NCBI GenBank assembly: GCA_000173575.1
Contig: ABYL01000080.1
Coordinates: 1 to 32,987 of the forward strand
Direction of reading: 5' to 3'
Length of the DNA: 32,987 nt
From: Burkholderia sp. H160
GTDB taxonomy: Bacteria; Pseudomonadota; Gammaproteobacteria; Burkholderiales; Burkholderiaceae
Part shown: positions 18,079 through 26,956 of the stretch, piece after piece
Position numbering within the stretch: the first letter of the stretch is position 1
Layout: the number at the start of each line of letters is the position of its first letter
Position numbers and translations under genes: made by a program
Notes under the pieces: generated by a model
Databases searched by the model: none
The model's input: only the letters and a program-made list of their open reading frames with translations
What the model was told of the DNA's origin: nothing

Positions 18079-18684
18079 TCAGCTGTTGTTGCGATGCAGT
18101 TGCATCATCGCGCGTTCGAGCTCGCCCTTGATGACCTGTGGCATCACCGCGAGCGCACGCTCGATCGACGCGTCGATGACCTCCTGCTCTTCGCGCCGCG
18201 GCGGCTTCAGCACATAGTTCGCGACGTCCGGCTTCGCGCCGGCGCGCGCGCTTTCGGGAATCAGATCGCGCGGATGGCCGATGCCGATCCGCAGCCGCCA
18301 GTATTGCTGCGACGACAGATGCGCGCTGATGTCCTTCAGCCCATTATGCCCGCCGCTGCCTCCGCCGAGTTTCAGCTTGACGCTGCCGGGCGGCATGTCG
18401 AGTTCGTCGTGCGCGACGAGGATCTCGTCGGGAAGGATCTTGAAGAACTGTGCGAGTGCGACGACCGATTGGCCTGAACGGTTCATATACGTCTGCGGCT
18501 CGAGCAGATGCACTTCCTCGCCATGCAAGCGCGCCTTCGCGTAAAAGCCGTGGAAGCGCCGCTCGTCGCGCAGCGTCGTGCCTGTCTCGCGCGTGAGTTG
18601 ATCGACCAGCCAGAAGCCGGCATTGTGACGCGTCGCGGTATATTCGGCGCCCGGATTGCCGAGCCCGACGATCAGCTTGATCAT
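18079..18684 (-). CDS. pth: Peptidyl-tRNA hydrolase
   Basis: Cleaves peptidyl-tRNA released from stalled ribosomes, recycling tRNA. The 201-aa protein has [19 protein letters not shown] with the conserved Asn10 and catalytic His20, the aspartate in HDELDMPPG (about D93), and [13 protein letters not shown]. It follows rplY in the same direction, as in many proteobacteria, but a clear terminator stands between the two. pth therefore depends on partial read-through or on a promoter in the ~55 bp after that terminator. Confidence 0.96.
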   Translation of the reverse strand: MIKLIVGLGNPGAEYTATRHNAGFWLVDQLTRETGTTLRDERRFHGFYAKARLHGEEVHLLEPQTYMNRSGQSVVALAQFFKILPDEILVAHDELDMPPGSVKLKLGGGSGGHNGLKDISAHLSSQQYWRLRIGIGHPRDLIPESARAGAKPDVANYVLKPPRREEQEVIDASIERALAVMPQVIKGELERAMMQLHRNNS

Positions 18685-18739
18685 GATTGCGTGAGTCCAC
18701 CAGGTCCGGAAGTAAAACGTAGCCGGACTAGAAAAGCCG

Positions 18740-18772
18740 AAAAAAAACCCGCCAGGGCGAACCTCGGCGGGT
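18740..18772 (-). terminator. Intrinsic terminator after rplY
   Basis: A 7-bp stem (ACCCGCC 18747-18753 with GGCGGGT 18766-18772) has eight As on its left, read as eight Ts after the hairpin on the minus strand. It separates rplY from pth. Confidence 0.8.
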
Positions 18773-18833
18773 CACATCGACCGTTTCATCGGAAACGGAT
18801 CGAGAGGATTGCTTGCTTCGAACCGGGAGGCTC

Positions 18834-19454
18834 TTAGGCAGCCGGCGTTTCGCCGCCTTCTGCTGCAGCAGCAGCGTCTTCAGCGACTGCGCCAGCCGGG
18901 ATCGTTGCGGCAGCGACCACCGGGTTTTCCGCGTCGACGTGAGCGACGAGCGCAACACCTGCCGGCAGCGGGATGTCCTTGGCGTGAACCGATTGACCAG
19001 CTTCGATCTTCGCGAGGTCGACTTCGATGAATTCCGGCAGTGCCGAGGGCAGGCACTCGATTTCGATTTCGTTGAGGACGTGCGAGATCACCGCGCTCGA
19101 CAGCTTCACTGCCGGGTTGGATTCCTGGTTCATGAAGTGCAGCGGCACCTTGGTGTGCAGCTTCTTCGACGCGTCGACGCGTTGGAAGTCCACGTGCAGC
19201 ACGAGCTGACGGAACGGGTGGTATTGCACGTCGCGCAGCAGAACCTGTTGCGACTTGCCTGCCACTTCGAGATCGAGGATCGACGAGTGGAAAACTTCTT
19301 TCTTCAGCGCGTGCCACAGCGCGTTGTGATCGAGTTCGATCAGTTGCGTGTCAGCGCCAGCGCCATAAACGATACCCGGGGTCTTGCCCGAGTTACGCAG
19401 GCGGCGGCTCGCACCCGTACCTTGCTGGGAACGCTCGAAAGCGACTACTTTCAT
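18834..19454 (-). CDS. rplY: Ribosomal protein bL25, long (Ctc/TL5) form
   Basis: Binds 5S rRNA in the large subunit. The 206-aa protein has the L25 domain at ~1-95 ([26 protein letters not shown], then [22 protein letters not shown]), followed by the C-terminal TL5/Ctc domain (~96-185) and an Ala/Glu-rich tail. The long form is usual in Burkholderia; E. coli has only the first domain. ATG 19454 has GGAG 7 bases upstream; six extra in-frame codons upstream have no support. It follows prs by 163 bp of strongly structured RNA sequence, which may be a control leader. Confidence 0.96.
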   Translation of the reverse strand: MKVVAFERSQQGTGASRRLRNSGKTPGIVYGAGADTQLIELDHNALWHALKKEVFHSSILDLEVAGKSQQVLLRDVQYHPFRQLVLHVDFQRVDASKKLHTKVPLHFMNQESNPAVKLSSAVISHVLNEIEIECLPSALPEFIEVDLAKIEAGQSVHAKDIPLPAGVALVAHVDAENPVVAAATIPAGAVAEDAAAAAEGGETPAA

Positions 19455-19470
19455 GTTGAATCTCCAATGC

Positions 19471-19490
19471 ACTGCCCGCGACCAGGCAGT
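19471..19490 (-). promoter_or_regulatory. Stem-loop just before rplY ribosome binding site
   Basis: ACTGCC (19471-19476) pairs with GGCAGT (19485-19490), loop of 8, ending about 6 bases before the GGAG of rplY. It could influence ribosome access to rplY, and may be part of an L25 control leader with the two hairpins upstream. Confidence 0.4.
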
Positions 19491-19526
19491 AAAAACAGGG
19501 CCTCGAAGCCGAAATGGCTGAGGCCC
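19491..19526 (-). terminator. Terminator-like hairpin between prs and rplY
   Basis: Outer stem 19498-19504 with 19520-19526 (7 bp) and inner stem AGCC/GGCT, loop of 5. It is followed on the minus strand by TGTTTTTAC. It could end or attenuate prs transcription before rplY. Only about 36 bp remain before the rplY start, so a full separate promoter for rplY does not fit after it. Confidence 0.55.
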
Positions 19527-19565
19527 GGGATCGCGGCACGAACCTTCGTTCGTTCATGCCGATTG

Positions 19566-19612
19566 TGCCAAAACGCCGCGTGTCGCATGGAGCGGTACGC
19601 GGCGCTTTGGCA
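19566..19612 (-). repeat. Large inverted repeat directly after prs stop codon
   Basis: Two 16-base arms (19566-19581 and 19597-19612) are complementary except for one position that becomes a G-U pair in the minus-strand RNA; the loop is 15 bases. It begins 5 bases after the prs stop codon and has no T-run, so it looks like an mRNA 3'-end stabiliser, processing site or leader element more than a classical terminator. Confidence 0.65.
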
Positions 19613-19617
19613 AATGC

Positions 19618-20574
19618 TTAACTTTCAGCGAACAGCGACATCACCGAATCGCCGCGGCGAATGCGCGAGAACGTTTCGGCGAGCAGACCGGCGCTTGTCA
19701 GCGAGCGGATCTTCGCGCAAGAGCGGGCTTCTTCGCCCAGCGGGATCGTATCCGTGACCACGAGTTCGTCGAGCGCGGAAGCGGCGATACGCTCGCCCGC
19801 GCCGCCCGACAGAACCGGATGGGTTGCGTACGCGAAGACCTGCTTTGCGCCGCGTTCCTTCAGGACCTGCGCGGCCTTGCACAGCGTGCCCGCCGTGTCG
19901 ACCATGTCGTCCATGATCACGCAGGTGCGGCCTTCGACTTCACCGATGATGTTCATCACTTCGGCGACGTTCGCCTTCGGGCGACGTTTGTCGATGATCG
20001 CGAGATCGCAATTGAGTTGCTTCGCCAATGCACGGGCGCGCACCACGCCGCCGACGTCCGGCGAAACAACCATCAGGTTGTCATAGTTCTGCTTGCGCAG
20101 ATCGCCGAGCAGTACGGGCGTTGCGTAGATGTTGTCGACCGGGATGTCGAAGAAGCCTTGAATCTGGTCGGCGTGCAGATCCATCGTGATGATCCGCTCG
20201 ACGCCCGCGATTTCCAGCATGTTCGCCACGACCTTCGCCGAGATGGCGACGCGCGCCGAACGCGGGCGACGATCCTGACGGGCATAACCGAAGTAGGGGA
20301 TGGCTGCGGTGATCCGGCCTGCGGATGCGCGCTTGAGCGCATCGACCATGATCATCAATTCCATCAGATTGTCGTTCGTCGGTGCACACGTGGATTGCAG
20401 GACGAAGACATCCTTGCCGCGAACGTTTTCCTGAATCTCGACCTGGATTTCACCGTCCGAGAAACGGCTAACCATTGCTTTGCCGAGGGGAATACCGAGG
20501 TTTTTGACGACTTCCTGTGCAAGCGCGGGATTCGCGTTGCCAGTAAAAACCATCAGGCCGTCATGGCTGCTCAT
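19618..20574 (-). CDS. prs: Ribose-phosphate pyrophosphokinase
   Basis: Makes PRPP from ribose 5-phosphate and ATP for nucleotide, histidine and tryptophan synthesis. The 318-aa protein has [20 protein letters not shown], the [13 protein letters not shown] loop, the [19 protein letters not shown] metal-binding segment, and the PRPP loop [13 protein letters not shown]. Length matches the class I enzyme. The ATG at 20574 has AGGTG a few bases upstream. It follows tRNA-Gln by 52 bp, the conserved ispE-tRNA-prs arrangement. Confidence 0.97.
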   Translation of the reverse strand: MSSHDGLMVFTGNANPALAQEVVKNLGIPLGKAMVSRFSDGEIQVEIQENVRGKDVFVLQSTCAPTNDNLMELMIMVDALKRASAGRITAAIPYFGYARQDRRPRSARVAISAKVVANMLEIAGVERIITMDLHADQIQGFFDIPVDNIYATPVLLGDLRKQNYDNLMVVSPDVGGVVRARALAKQLNCDLAIIDKRRPKANVAEVMNIIGEVEGRTCVIMDDMVDTAGTLCKAAQVLKERGAKQVFAYATHPVLSGGAGERIAASALDELVVTDTIPLGEEARSCAKIRSLTSAGLLAETFSRIRRGDSVMSLFAES

Positions 20575-20626
20575 CGTGCACCTACTTCAGGCTGGGGGCG
20601 GGAGAAATGCGAACTACGAGAATTTT

Positions 20627-20703
20627 TGGCAGGGGAGAAAGGATTCGAACCTTTGCATGCCGGAATCAAAATCCGGTGCCTTAACCAGCTTGGCGACTCC
20701 CCT
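20627..20703 (-). tRNA. tRNA-Gln (anticodon TTG)
   Basis: A 77-base cloverleaf with the CCA end encoded. The acceptor stem is AGGGGAG / CTCCCCT with discriminator G. The D-arm is GCC...GGC. The anticodon stem is CCGGA/TCCGG around loop TTTTGAT, giving anticodon TTG (20667-20669). The T-arm is AAAGG-TTCGAAT-CCTTT. It sits between ispE and prs, all on the same strand, so it is probably cut out of a mixed transcript. Confidence 0.97.
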
Positions 20704-20755
20704 ACACTAACTTTGAGCTCCGCCGAACGTGGAGTTTCGTTCGACGACGCAAAAC

Positions 20756-21637
20756 TTATGACGCGAAAGCAAAGAGTGGATGCTGATCCAGGCCCGCTGC
20801 TACTGCACTGTTCCATTCGCCCGGCAGCTTGGCTTGCGCCGCATCTGCTTCAGCTTTACTACGGAACGCCGCAAAAACACTGGCACCTGATCCGGACATC
20901 CGCGCTGGCGCGATGTTTTCAAACCACCGCAACACTTGCGCTACTTCCGCGTACTTTCCTACGACAACCTGCTGCATGTCATTCCGGCCGAAGCTTTCTG
21001 GCCATTCAGTGTTGCAGCTGTGTTCTGCAGGAAAGTCCGTAATTATGAGGGGCTTTGTATCTCTTGTCAACGCTTTTTCGGAAAAAATCGCTGCAGTCGG
21101 AACCTGCACCCTCGGCGTCACTACCAGGAAGTAACGCGGCGGCAATTGTACAACGTCTAACGATTCTCCAACACCCTCTGCGAACGCATTTTTTCCAAAT
21201 ACGAAGAAAGGCACGTCGGCGCCGAGCTTCAGCGCAAGATCCTGCAACTCCTGACGCGGCAGATCGAGCTTCCACAGGCGATTGAGCGCGAGCAGCGTCG
21301 TCGCTGCGTCGGAGCTGCCGCCACCGAGGCCCGCGCCCATCGGCAGGCACTTGTCGATTTCGATATCGACGCCTTCGCGGCTACCCGTATGTGTCTTCAG
21401 CAGCGTCGCGGCACGCACGGTCAGATCGTGCTCGGGCGGCACGCCCGTGATTTCGGTGCGGCGCGTGACGAGACCGTCGTCGCGTCGCGTGAAGTGCAGC
21501 GTATCGCCCCAGTCGAGCAACTGGAAGACCGTTTGCAGCGTGTGATAACCATCCGGCCGACGGCCGGTGATGTGCAGGAAGAGATTGAGTTTCGCTGGCG
21601 CGAGGCAGTCGCGCAGCGAATCAGTTGTTTCGATCAT
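20756..21637 (-). CDS. ispE: 4-diphosphocytidyl-2-C-methyl-D-erythritol kinase
   Basis: ATP-dependent kinase of the MEP isoprenoid pathway. The 293-aa GHMP-kinase protein has [20 protein letters not shown] (catalytic Lys16), the ATP-binding [12 protein letters not shown] (101-112), LGADVPFF with Asp141, and the C-terminal [10 protein letters not shown]. It lies 51 bp after lolB. The lolB-ispE-tRNA-prs order is conserved in proteobacteria. The 3' third appears somewhat less G+C-rich than its neighbours, though still clearly ispE. Confidence 0.96.
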   Translation of the reverse strand: MIETTDSLRDCLAPAKLNLFLHITGRRPDGYHTLQTVFQLLDWGDTLHFTRRDDGLVTRRTEITGVPPEHDLTVRAATLLKTHTGSREGVDIEIDKCLPMGAGLGGGSSDAATTLLALNRLWKLDLPRQELQDLALKLGADVPFFVFGKNAFAEGVGESLDVVQLPPRYFLVVTPRVQVPTAAIFSEKALTRDTKPLIITDFPAEHSCNTEWPESFGRNDMQQVVVGKYAEVAQVLRWFENIAPARMSGSGASVFAAFRSKAEADAAQAKLPGEWNSAVAAGLDQHPLFAFAS

Positions 21638-21688
21638 GAGTGAAGGCTACATGCGCCACGGTGGCGCCAAACGGATAGCAAGGATGAC

Positions 21689-22321
21689 TCACTGATCCAG
21701 CACGAGCTTGATGTCGAGAGGCGGCTCCGAGCGGCTCAGATTGAGGCGCTTCACGCCGGTGGCGGGGGCATCGGCATACGCGAGATAGTCGATCGTCCAG
21801 CCGTCCTGGGTGATCTGCTTCAGGCGCGACGGTTGCTCCGGATCCTTCTCGGTCTGCGCGCGCGACGTTGGCGCCGGCGACGGCTGCAGCCAGTAGCGCA
21901 GCCCTTCGACCGGCAGCGTGAAGCCGAGCGCGTTCTGCATCAGCGTCGACACGTTATCGGCGGTGAGCGGCGGGCGGTTCGGCAACTCGAGCGTGGCCGA
22001 AGCTGGTGACGAGGTCACGATGGCCATCGTCTGGCCGAGCGGACTGCGCAATTGGAGCGTGACGGTGTCGCCCGTTTCTTGCCACGAGAAATTGCCATAA
22101 GCATTGCGCTGCTGGCCGTTCTGATCGTTGTACTGGACTGCGAAGCGGCCCTGATACGAGCGGCTCGTCTGCGCGGTGAGTTCGGTCGCGGCGTTCGACG
22201 TGGACGGCCCCTGAGGTTTCACCGACGCACAGCCCGCCAGCGCAACAAGCGCTGCCGCCGCAAAGCCGAGTGCCACGCCGCGCGGCGCCCTTGAAAAAGA
22301 AATCAAACGGGAAAGACGCAT
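21689..22321 (-). CDS. lolB: Outer-membrane lipoprotein receptor LolB
   Basis: Receives lipoproteins from LolA and inserts them in the outer membrane. The 210-aa protein starts with a lipoprotein signal peptide whose lipobox LAGC gives Cys31 as the lipidated residue. The mature part has YQGRFAVQYNDQ, YGNFSWQETGDTVTLQLRSPLGQ and LPVEGLRYWL, all LolB features, and RLNLSRSEPPLDIKLVLDQ at the end. Start and upstream stop overlap as TGATG (one base shared), so it is coupled to the TPR gene. I chose ATG 22321 because the signal peptide fits directly. Confidence 0.93.
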   Translation of the reverse strand: MRLSRLISFSRAPRGVALGFAAAALVALAGCASVKPQGPSTSNAATELTAQTSRSYQGRFAVQYNDQNGQQRNAYGNFSWQETGDTVTLQLRSPLGQTMAIVTSSPASATLELPNRPPLTADNVSTLMQNALGFTLPVEGLRYWLQPSPAPTSRAQTEKDPEQPSRLKQITQDGWTIDYLAYADAPATGVKRLNLSRSEPPLDIKLVLDQ

Positions 22322-24162
22322 CAAAGATCGTTTACCTGGAGACGTTGCAACGTTTTGACGAGAGTCTCGTTGTCGGGTTCGAGCTTGCGTGCCTCGCGGA
22401 ACGCGGCGCGCGCCTGTTCCTGCTCGCCGGCCTTCCACAGCACTTCGCCAAGGTGTGCGCCGATTTCGGCGTTCGGCTGGAGGCTGTACGCCTTGCGCAG
22501 CAGCTTGATCGCATCGGCCGTGTCGCCCATGCGGTACTTGACCCAGCCCACGCTGTCCATGATGAACGCATCGTTCGGTGCAAGCGACGATGCCTTCTCG
22601 ACCAGCTGGTCCGCCTCAGGCAGGCGCTGGTTGCGATCGGCCAGCGAGTAGCCGAGCGCGTTATACGCCTGCGGGTTGTCCGGCTGCGTCTGGATCAGCT
22701 TGCGCAACTGCGCTTCCATGACGTCGTAATGGCCGGTTTTCTCGGCGGCCATCGCATAGTCGTACGTGAGGTCGGGGTCGTCAGGGAAGTTCGCTGTGGC
22801 TTGCTGCAGGCGCTCTTCGGCCTCCGAATAGCGTTTCGCGTCGAACAGGATCGCGGCGTCGGTGCGCGTGACCAGCGCCACGTCGCGCGGATCGGAGGTC
22901 TGCAGATTGGCCAGCAACTGGCGGGCCTCGTCGGTCTTGCCCCGCTTCGCCAGCAGTTGCGCGCGCGTGATCTGCGCGGCCATGTATTGCTGGCTCGCCG
23001 GCGAGATCTTGTTCAGCCAGTCGCTCGCGGCCGCTTCATTCTTCTGTTCGAGCGACAGCTGGGCAAGATAGATGTAGGCCTGGCCCGCATCGGCGCCCGG
23101 CGTCTTCTCGGCCTGCTGCGCGTACTGCGTCAGATACGTCTGCGCCTCGGCGAAATTCTTCTGCTGGATCTTGATCAGCGCGAGCGCCATCAGCGGCGTC
23201 AGGTCGTTGGAGTTGGCCTTGCGCATGATCTCGAACTGCTTCTGCGCGTCGTCGAGACGGTCGCTCGCGAGATACATCTGCGCAAGCGCGAGCCGCGCGT
23301 CATGCGATTTCGGATTCTGCTGCACATACTTTTCGAGCGTCGCGATGGCTTCCTTGCGCTCTTCCGGGCCCATCTGCGACAGCATCAACGCGGCCGGCAG
23401 ATAGTCGGGCTTGATCGTCAGCGCCTGCTCGAGCGACTTACGCGCACCCGGCGCGTCGTCGGCCAGCAGCTGCTGGCGCGCGATGGCCAGTTGCGCTTCC
23501 GGCCGGTTCATGTCGTTCTTCAGCAGATCCTGCAACACGTGCAGGCCACCGACGCGGTTCGGGCCGTGCGACAGCAGCAGTTGCAGCGCGAGAACCGCGC
23601 TTCCGCGATTCTCGTCAGGTATTTTCGCGAGTTCTTGCGACAGGATCGGCGAGGCATCGTCGGGCTTGCCCGACAGCACCAGCAGCGACGCGTCGAGCTG
23701 CGCGGCGCGTTCGGAGCTCGGTGCGTACTGTTGCCATAGTTGCGCGGCGGCCAGTGCGTCCGACGGGCTTTGCGCGGCCAGCGCGATTTCGGTGGCACGT
23801 TGTGCCATGCGCGGGTCGTGCGTGTCGCGTGCGAGCGCTAGATAGGTCTGGTAGGCGGGCGCCGGCTGGTCGCGTTGCAGCGCGATTTCGGCGGCCAGCA
23901 CCTGGAAGACGATCTGGCTCGACAGCGGCACGTGGGGCAGCGACTTTTCGTCTTCCGGCGTCGACGGACCCAGCGGGTCCGGCATCGTGACCGACGTGTC
24001 GTCGGAATCGGGCGACGGGTCCTGCGCATGCGCGGGCACCGCGGCCAGCGCCCACAATGCGAGCGCGGCCGCACCGAGCATCTGGCGAGCGGACACCGCG
24101 AGCGGCACGTTGGACACGCGCGCGCGGCGCTTTGAAAGCAGCTTCACGAAGGACACGTTCAT
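22321..24162 (-). CDS. Periplasmic TPR-repeat protein upstream of lolB
   Basis: A 613-aa protein with a basic N-terminus, a hydrophobic segment (~28-42) and a cleavable signal ending AHA near residue 46, so probably periplasmic or envelope-attached. Most of the rest consists of tetratricopeptide repeats. The clearest are at ~470-600 ([66 protein letters not shown]). Gln/Ala-rich helices between 100 and 460 look like more divergent repeats. It resembles the TPR proteins found before lolB in many betaproteobacteria; exact function is unknown, and protein-protein scaffolding in the envelope is inference. It ends in the TGATG junction with lolB. Confidence 0.87.
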   Translation of the reverse strand: MNVSFVKLLSKRRARVSNVPLAVSARQMLGAAALALWALAAVPAHAQDPSPDSDDTSVTMPDPLGPSTPEDEKSLPHVPLSSQIVFQVLAAEIALQRDQPAPAYQTYLALARDTHDPRMAQRATEIALAAQSPSDALAAAQLWQQYAPSSERAAQLDASLLVLSGKPDDASPILSQELAKIPDENRGSAVLALQLLLSHGPNRVGGLHVLQDLLKNDMNRPEAQLAIARQQLLADDAPGARKSLEQALTIKPDYLPAALMLSQMGPEERKEAIATLEKYVQQNPKSHDARLALAQMYLASDRLDDAQKQFEIMRKANSNDLTPLMALALIKIQQKNFAEAQTYLTQYAQQAEKTPGADAGQAYIYLAQLSLEQKNEAAASDWLNKISPASQQYMAAQITRAQLLAKRGKTDEARQLLANLQTSDPRDVALVTRTDAAILFDAKRYSEAEERLQQATANFPDDPDLTYDYAMAAEKTGHYDVMEAQLRKLIQTQPDNPQAYNALGYSLADRNQRLPEADQLVEKASSLAPNDAFIMDSVGWVKYRMGDTADAIKLLRKAYSLQPNAEIGAHLGEVLWKAGEQEQARAAFREARKLEPDNETLVKTLQRLQVNDL

Positions 24163-24187
24163 GGAAATCCGTTCAATGTTTCAGTCG

Positions 24188-24209
24188 ATTGTAACGCGCT
24201 CGCTACAAT
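24188..24209. promoter_or_regulatory. Inverted repeat in the divergent TPR/mutM promoter region
   Basis: ATTGTA (24188-24193), ten bases, TACAAT (24204-24209). Each arm reads as a good -10 hexamer (TACAAT) on one strand, so the repeat may be two face-to-face promoters or an operator. Convincing -35 hexamers were not found on either side. The whole intergenic gap is only 87 bp. Confidence 0.35.
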
Positions 24210-24249
24210 ACGCGCACAACCACTCACGCAAGTAGCAGACCAATCAGAC

Positions 24250-25080
24250 ATGCCAGAGTTGCCAGAAGTCGAGGTCACCCGACGAGGGATCGAACCGTAT
24301 GTGTCCGGGCGCAAGGTTGAGCGTGTCGACGTGCGGACGGCCGCGCTGCGCTGGCCGATTCCGGCCGATCTTGCGAAAATCTTGCGCGGGCATGTGGTCC
24401 GCAAGGTCGAGCGGCGCGGCAAGTATCTGCTGTTCGAAATCGACGCGGGCTGGTTCATCGTGCACCTCGGCATGACGGGCACGCTGCGCGTGCTGCGCCA
24501 TGTGCCGCATCCGCCGGCCGCGGCGAAGCACGATCACGTCGACTGGATCTTCGACGACTTCATCCTGCGCTATCGCGATCCGCGCCGGTTCGGCGCGGTG
24601 CTGTGGCATCCGCGCGAAGAAGGCGACATTCTCGAACATCCGCTGCTCGCAAGCCTCGGCGCCGAGCCTTTCTCGCCGGCGTTCACCGGCGCGCTGATGT
24701 ATCGGTTGACGCGCGGGCGCAAGGTGTCGGTGAAGCAGGCGCTGCTGGCGGGGGACATTGTCGTCGGCGTGGGCAATATCTACGCGTCGGAGAGTCTCTT
24801 TCGCGCGGGCATCCGGCCGACCACTGCGGCGGGCCGCGTGTCGCTCGTGCGATATGAACTGCTGGCCGATGCCGTGCGCGTCACGCTCGCCGCCGCGATC
24901 GACAAGGGCGGCAGCACGTTGCGCGATTTCGTCGGCAGCGACGGCGAAAGCGGCTATTTCCAGCTCGACTACTTCGTCTATGATCGCGCGGGCCTGCCAT
25001 GCCGCGTGTGTGGAACGCCAATCAAACAGATCGTGCAAGGACAGCGCTCCACGTACTTCTGTCCCACCTGCCAGCGCTAG
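24250..25080 (+). CDS. mutM: Formamidopyrimidine-DNA glycosylase
   Basis: Removes 8-oxoguanine and ring-opened purines from DNA and cuts the abasic site. The 276-aa protein starts MPELPEVEV, with catalytic Pro2 and Glu3 after removal of Met. It has the lysine of [11 protein letters not shown] type (here [10 protein letters not shown]), [22 protein letters not shown] for DNA binding, and a C-terminal zinc finger (C251, C254, C271, C274; CX2CX16CX2C). mutY follows 7 bp later, so the two oxidised-guanine repair enzymes form a small unit. Confidence 0.97.
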   Translation: MPELPEVEVTRRGIEPYVSGRKVERVDVRTAALRWPIPADLAKILRGHVVRKVERRGKYLLFEIDAGWFIVHLGMTGTLRVLRHVPHPPAAAKHDHVDWIFDDFILRYRDPRRFGAVLWHPREEGDILEHPLLASLGAEPFSPAFTGALMYRLTRGRKVSVKQALLAGDIVVGVGNIYASESLFRAGIRPTTAAGRVSLVRYELLADAVRVTLAAAIDKGGSTLRDFVGSDGESGYFQLDYFVYDRAGLPCRVCGTPIKQIVQGQRSTYFCPTCQR

Positions 25081-25087
25081 ATTCTCG

Positions 25088-26221
25088 ATGCCTTCCCGCC
25101 TGACTCCACCGACCAGCGCACGCTCCAGCGCGTCCGACGCTACACCCGCATTTCCGCCGATGCCCGATTTTTCCGCGCGCCTGATCGCGTGGCAGCGCGA
25201 GCATGGCCGCCACGATCTGCCGTGGCAGAACACGCGTGATCCGTATCGCATCTGGCTGTCCGAAATCATGCTGCAGCAGACCCAGGTGTCGACGGTGATT
25301 CCGTACTACGCGAAATTTCTCGCGCGTTTCCCGGATGTCGCCGCGCTCGCCGCCGCGCCGTCCGATGACGTGATGGCGCTGTGGGCCGGCCTCGGCTACT
25401 ACACGCGTGCGCGCAATCTGCATCGCTGCGCGCAGGTTGTCGTCGAGCAGCATGGCGGCGCGTTTCCGGCGTCGGTCGAGGCGCTCGCCGAGCTGCCCGG
25501 CATTGGCCGCTCGACGGCCGCGGCGATCGCTTCGTTCGCGTTCGGCGCGCGCGCGACGATCCTCGATGGCAACGTGAAGCGCGTGCTTGCGCGCGTGTTT
25601 GGCGTCGAAGGTTTTCCGGGCGAGAAGAAAGTCGAGAACGCGATGTGGACGCTGGCGGAATCGCTGCTGCCGCCGAATGCGTCGAACGCGGAGGTCAGCG
25701 CGTACACGCAGGGCTTGATGGATCTCGGCGCGACGTTGTGTGTGCGCGGCAAACCCGACTGCGCGCGCTGTCCGTTCGCGCCCGACTGCGTCGCCAACGT
25801 CACCGGACGTCAGCGCGTATTGCCGGCTGCGCGACCGAAGAAAGCAGTGCCGACGCGCCGCACATGGATGCTGGTGCTGCGCGACGGCAACGCGGTGATG
25901 CTCGAGCGGCGTCCGCCTTCGGGGATCTGGGGCGGTCTGTGGAGTTTGCCCGAGGCCGCCGACGAAGCGTCGCTCGCTGAGCGCGCGCGGTCGTTCGGCA
26001 GCGACGGCCAAGTGTCACCGCTCGCGTCGTTTTCGCACGTATTCACGCATTTCAAGCTCGATATCGAACCGCGGCTCGCCGAGTTCGGTCGCGGCGTCGG
26101 CGCACTGGCCGCGCTCAACGATTCGGATACCGCATGGGTCGCACTCAGCGATCTGGATTCGTTCGGCGTGCCGGCGCCGGTGCGCAAGCTGCTAGCGAGC
26201 CTGCAGGGTTCGTTGATCTAG
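25088..26221 (+). CDS. mutY: A/G-specific adenine glycosylase
   Basis: Removes adenine mispaired with 8-oxoguanine, completing the task of MutM. The 377-aa protein has the catalytic Glu59 in WLSEIMLQQTQV, the helix-hairpin-helix LPGIGRSTAAAI (136-147), catalytic Asp160 in ILDGNVKRVLAR, and the iron-sulfur cluster cysteines C218, C225, C228, C234 (CX6CX2CX5C). A Nudix-like C-terminal domain for 8-oxoG recognition follows, with WMLVLRDGNAVMLERRPPSGIWGGLWSLPE and the FSHVFTHFKL loop. Start ATG 25088 is the first after mutM; ATG 25160 (MPDFSARLIAW) is a possible alternative, and neither has a strong ribosome binding site. Confidence 0.96.
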   Translation: MPSRLTPPTSARSSASDATPAFPPMPDFSARLIAWQREHGRHDLPWQNTRDPYRIWLSEIMLQQTQVSTVIPYYAKFLARFPDVAALAAAPSDDVMALWAGLGYYTRARNLHRCAQVVVEQHGGAFPASVEALAELPGIGRSTAAAIASFAFGARATILDGNVKRVLARVFGVEGFPGEKKVENAMWTLAESLLPPNASNAEVSAYTQGLMDLGATLCVRGKPDCARCPFAPDCVANVTGRQRVLPAARPKKAVPTRRTWMLVLRDGNAVMLERRPPSGIWGGLWSLPEAADEASLAERARSFGSDGQVSPLASFSHVFTHFKLDIEPRLAEFGRGVGALAALNDSDTAWVALSDLDSFGVPAPVRKLLASLQGSLI

Positions 26222-26281
26222 CGCAAGGGATGGGCGGCCCTGCGTGCACGCCGTTCATCGTGCGCGGCCGCCATGACGACT

Positions 26282-26917
26282 TCACAGCAACTGATGCTGT
26301 TGCATGTAGTGATGCACGACGTCGATGCGCGCGCCGGCATCGGTCAATTCCATCAGCTTTTGCCGCGCGCGCAACGCGATCGGCAGTACCTCGGCGAGAC
26401 GGTTCGACACCCACGACGGATCGTCGAGTCGAAACGGCTCCGCGAACGGCAGGCTGTCCGGATCGCGTTCGCGGATCGTTGCGATGATCCGCTCGAGCAC
26501 TTCCGCGCATGCACCGAATTTGGCTAATAGCACGTTGCCTTCGAGCGGCAGGTCGTCGGCGAGCGGCTCGGCCATGCCGACCAGCAGACCGCTCGCTTCG
26601 ACGCGATGCGACAGCAACCGAAAGCGCTTCGTACCGCGCGCGCGAATCAGCAGCATGCCGAATGCCTCGACGTCGCATTCGTCGATTTCGGCGAGACAGC
26701 CGATCGTTTCGGGTACCGAAGGTTCTTCTTCGCGCGCGACTTCCGCGCCGCTTTTCAGCATGCACACGCCGAACGCCGTTTTTTCGCGCAGACAGTCACG
26801 CGCCATGTCGAGGTAGCGCGCTTCGAAGATTTTCAGCGGCAGCAAGCCATCGGGAAACAACACCGTATGCAGCGGAAACAGCGGCAAATCGGCATACACA
26901 GTAGGCGTAGAGGACAT
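26282..26917 (-). CDS. LON substrate-binding-domain protein (peptidase S16-like, no protease domain)
   Basis: A 211-aa protein matching the N-terminal substrate-binding domain of Lon: LPLFPLHTVLFPDGLLPLKIFEARYLDM near the start, then FGVCMLKSG, IGCLAEIDECD, RGTKRFRLLSH. It has neither an ATPase nor a protease domain, as is usual for this stand-alone family. Function is unknown; a role in binding unfolded proteins or as an adaptor is speculation. It lies 39 bp after rapZ on the same strand, with a small G+C-rich hairpin (26938-26954) between them and no T-run. Confidence 0.9.
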   Translation of the reverse strand: MSSTPTVYADLPLFPLHTVLFPDGLLPLKIFEARYLDMARDCLREKTAFGVCMLKSGAEVAREEEPSVPETIGCLAEIDECDVEAFGMLLIRARGTKRFRLLSHRVEASGLLVGMAEPLADDLPLEGNVLLAKFGACAEVLERIIATIRERDPDSLPFAEPFRLDDPSWVSNRLAEVLPIALRARQKLMELTDAGARIDVVHHYMQQHQLL

Positions 26918-26956
26918 GGCGCAACGCTTCGGGTTAAGGCCGCGCGATGCGGCCGG

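Noticed and set aside
22270-23739. 489-codon open frame antisense to the TPR gene
   Set aside because: Arg/Leu-rich shadow of a real TPR protein.
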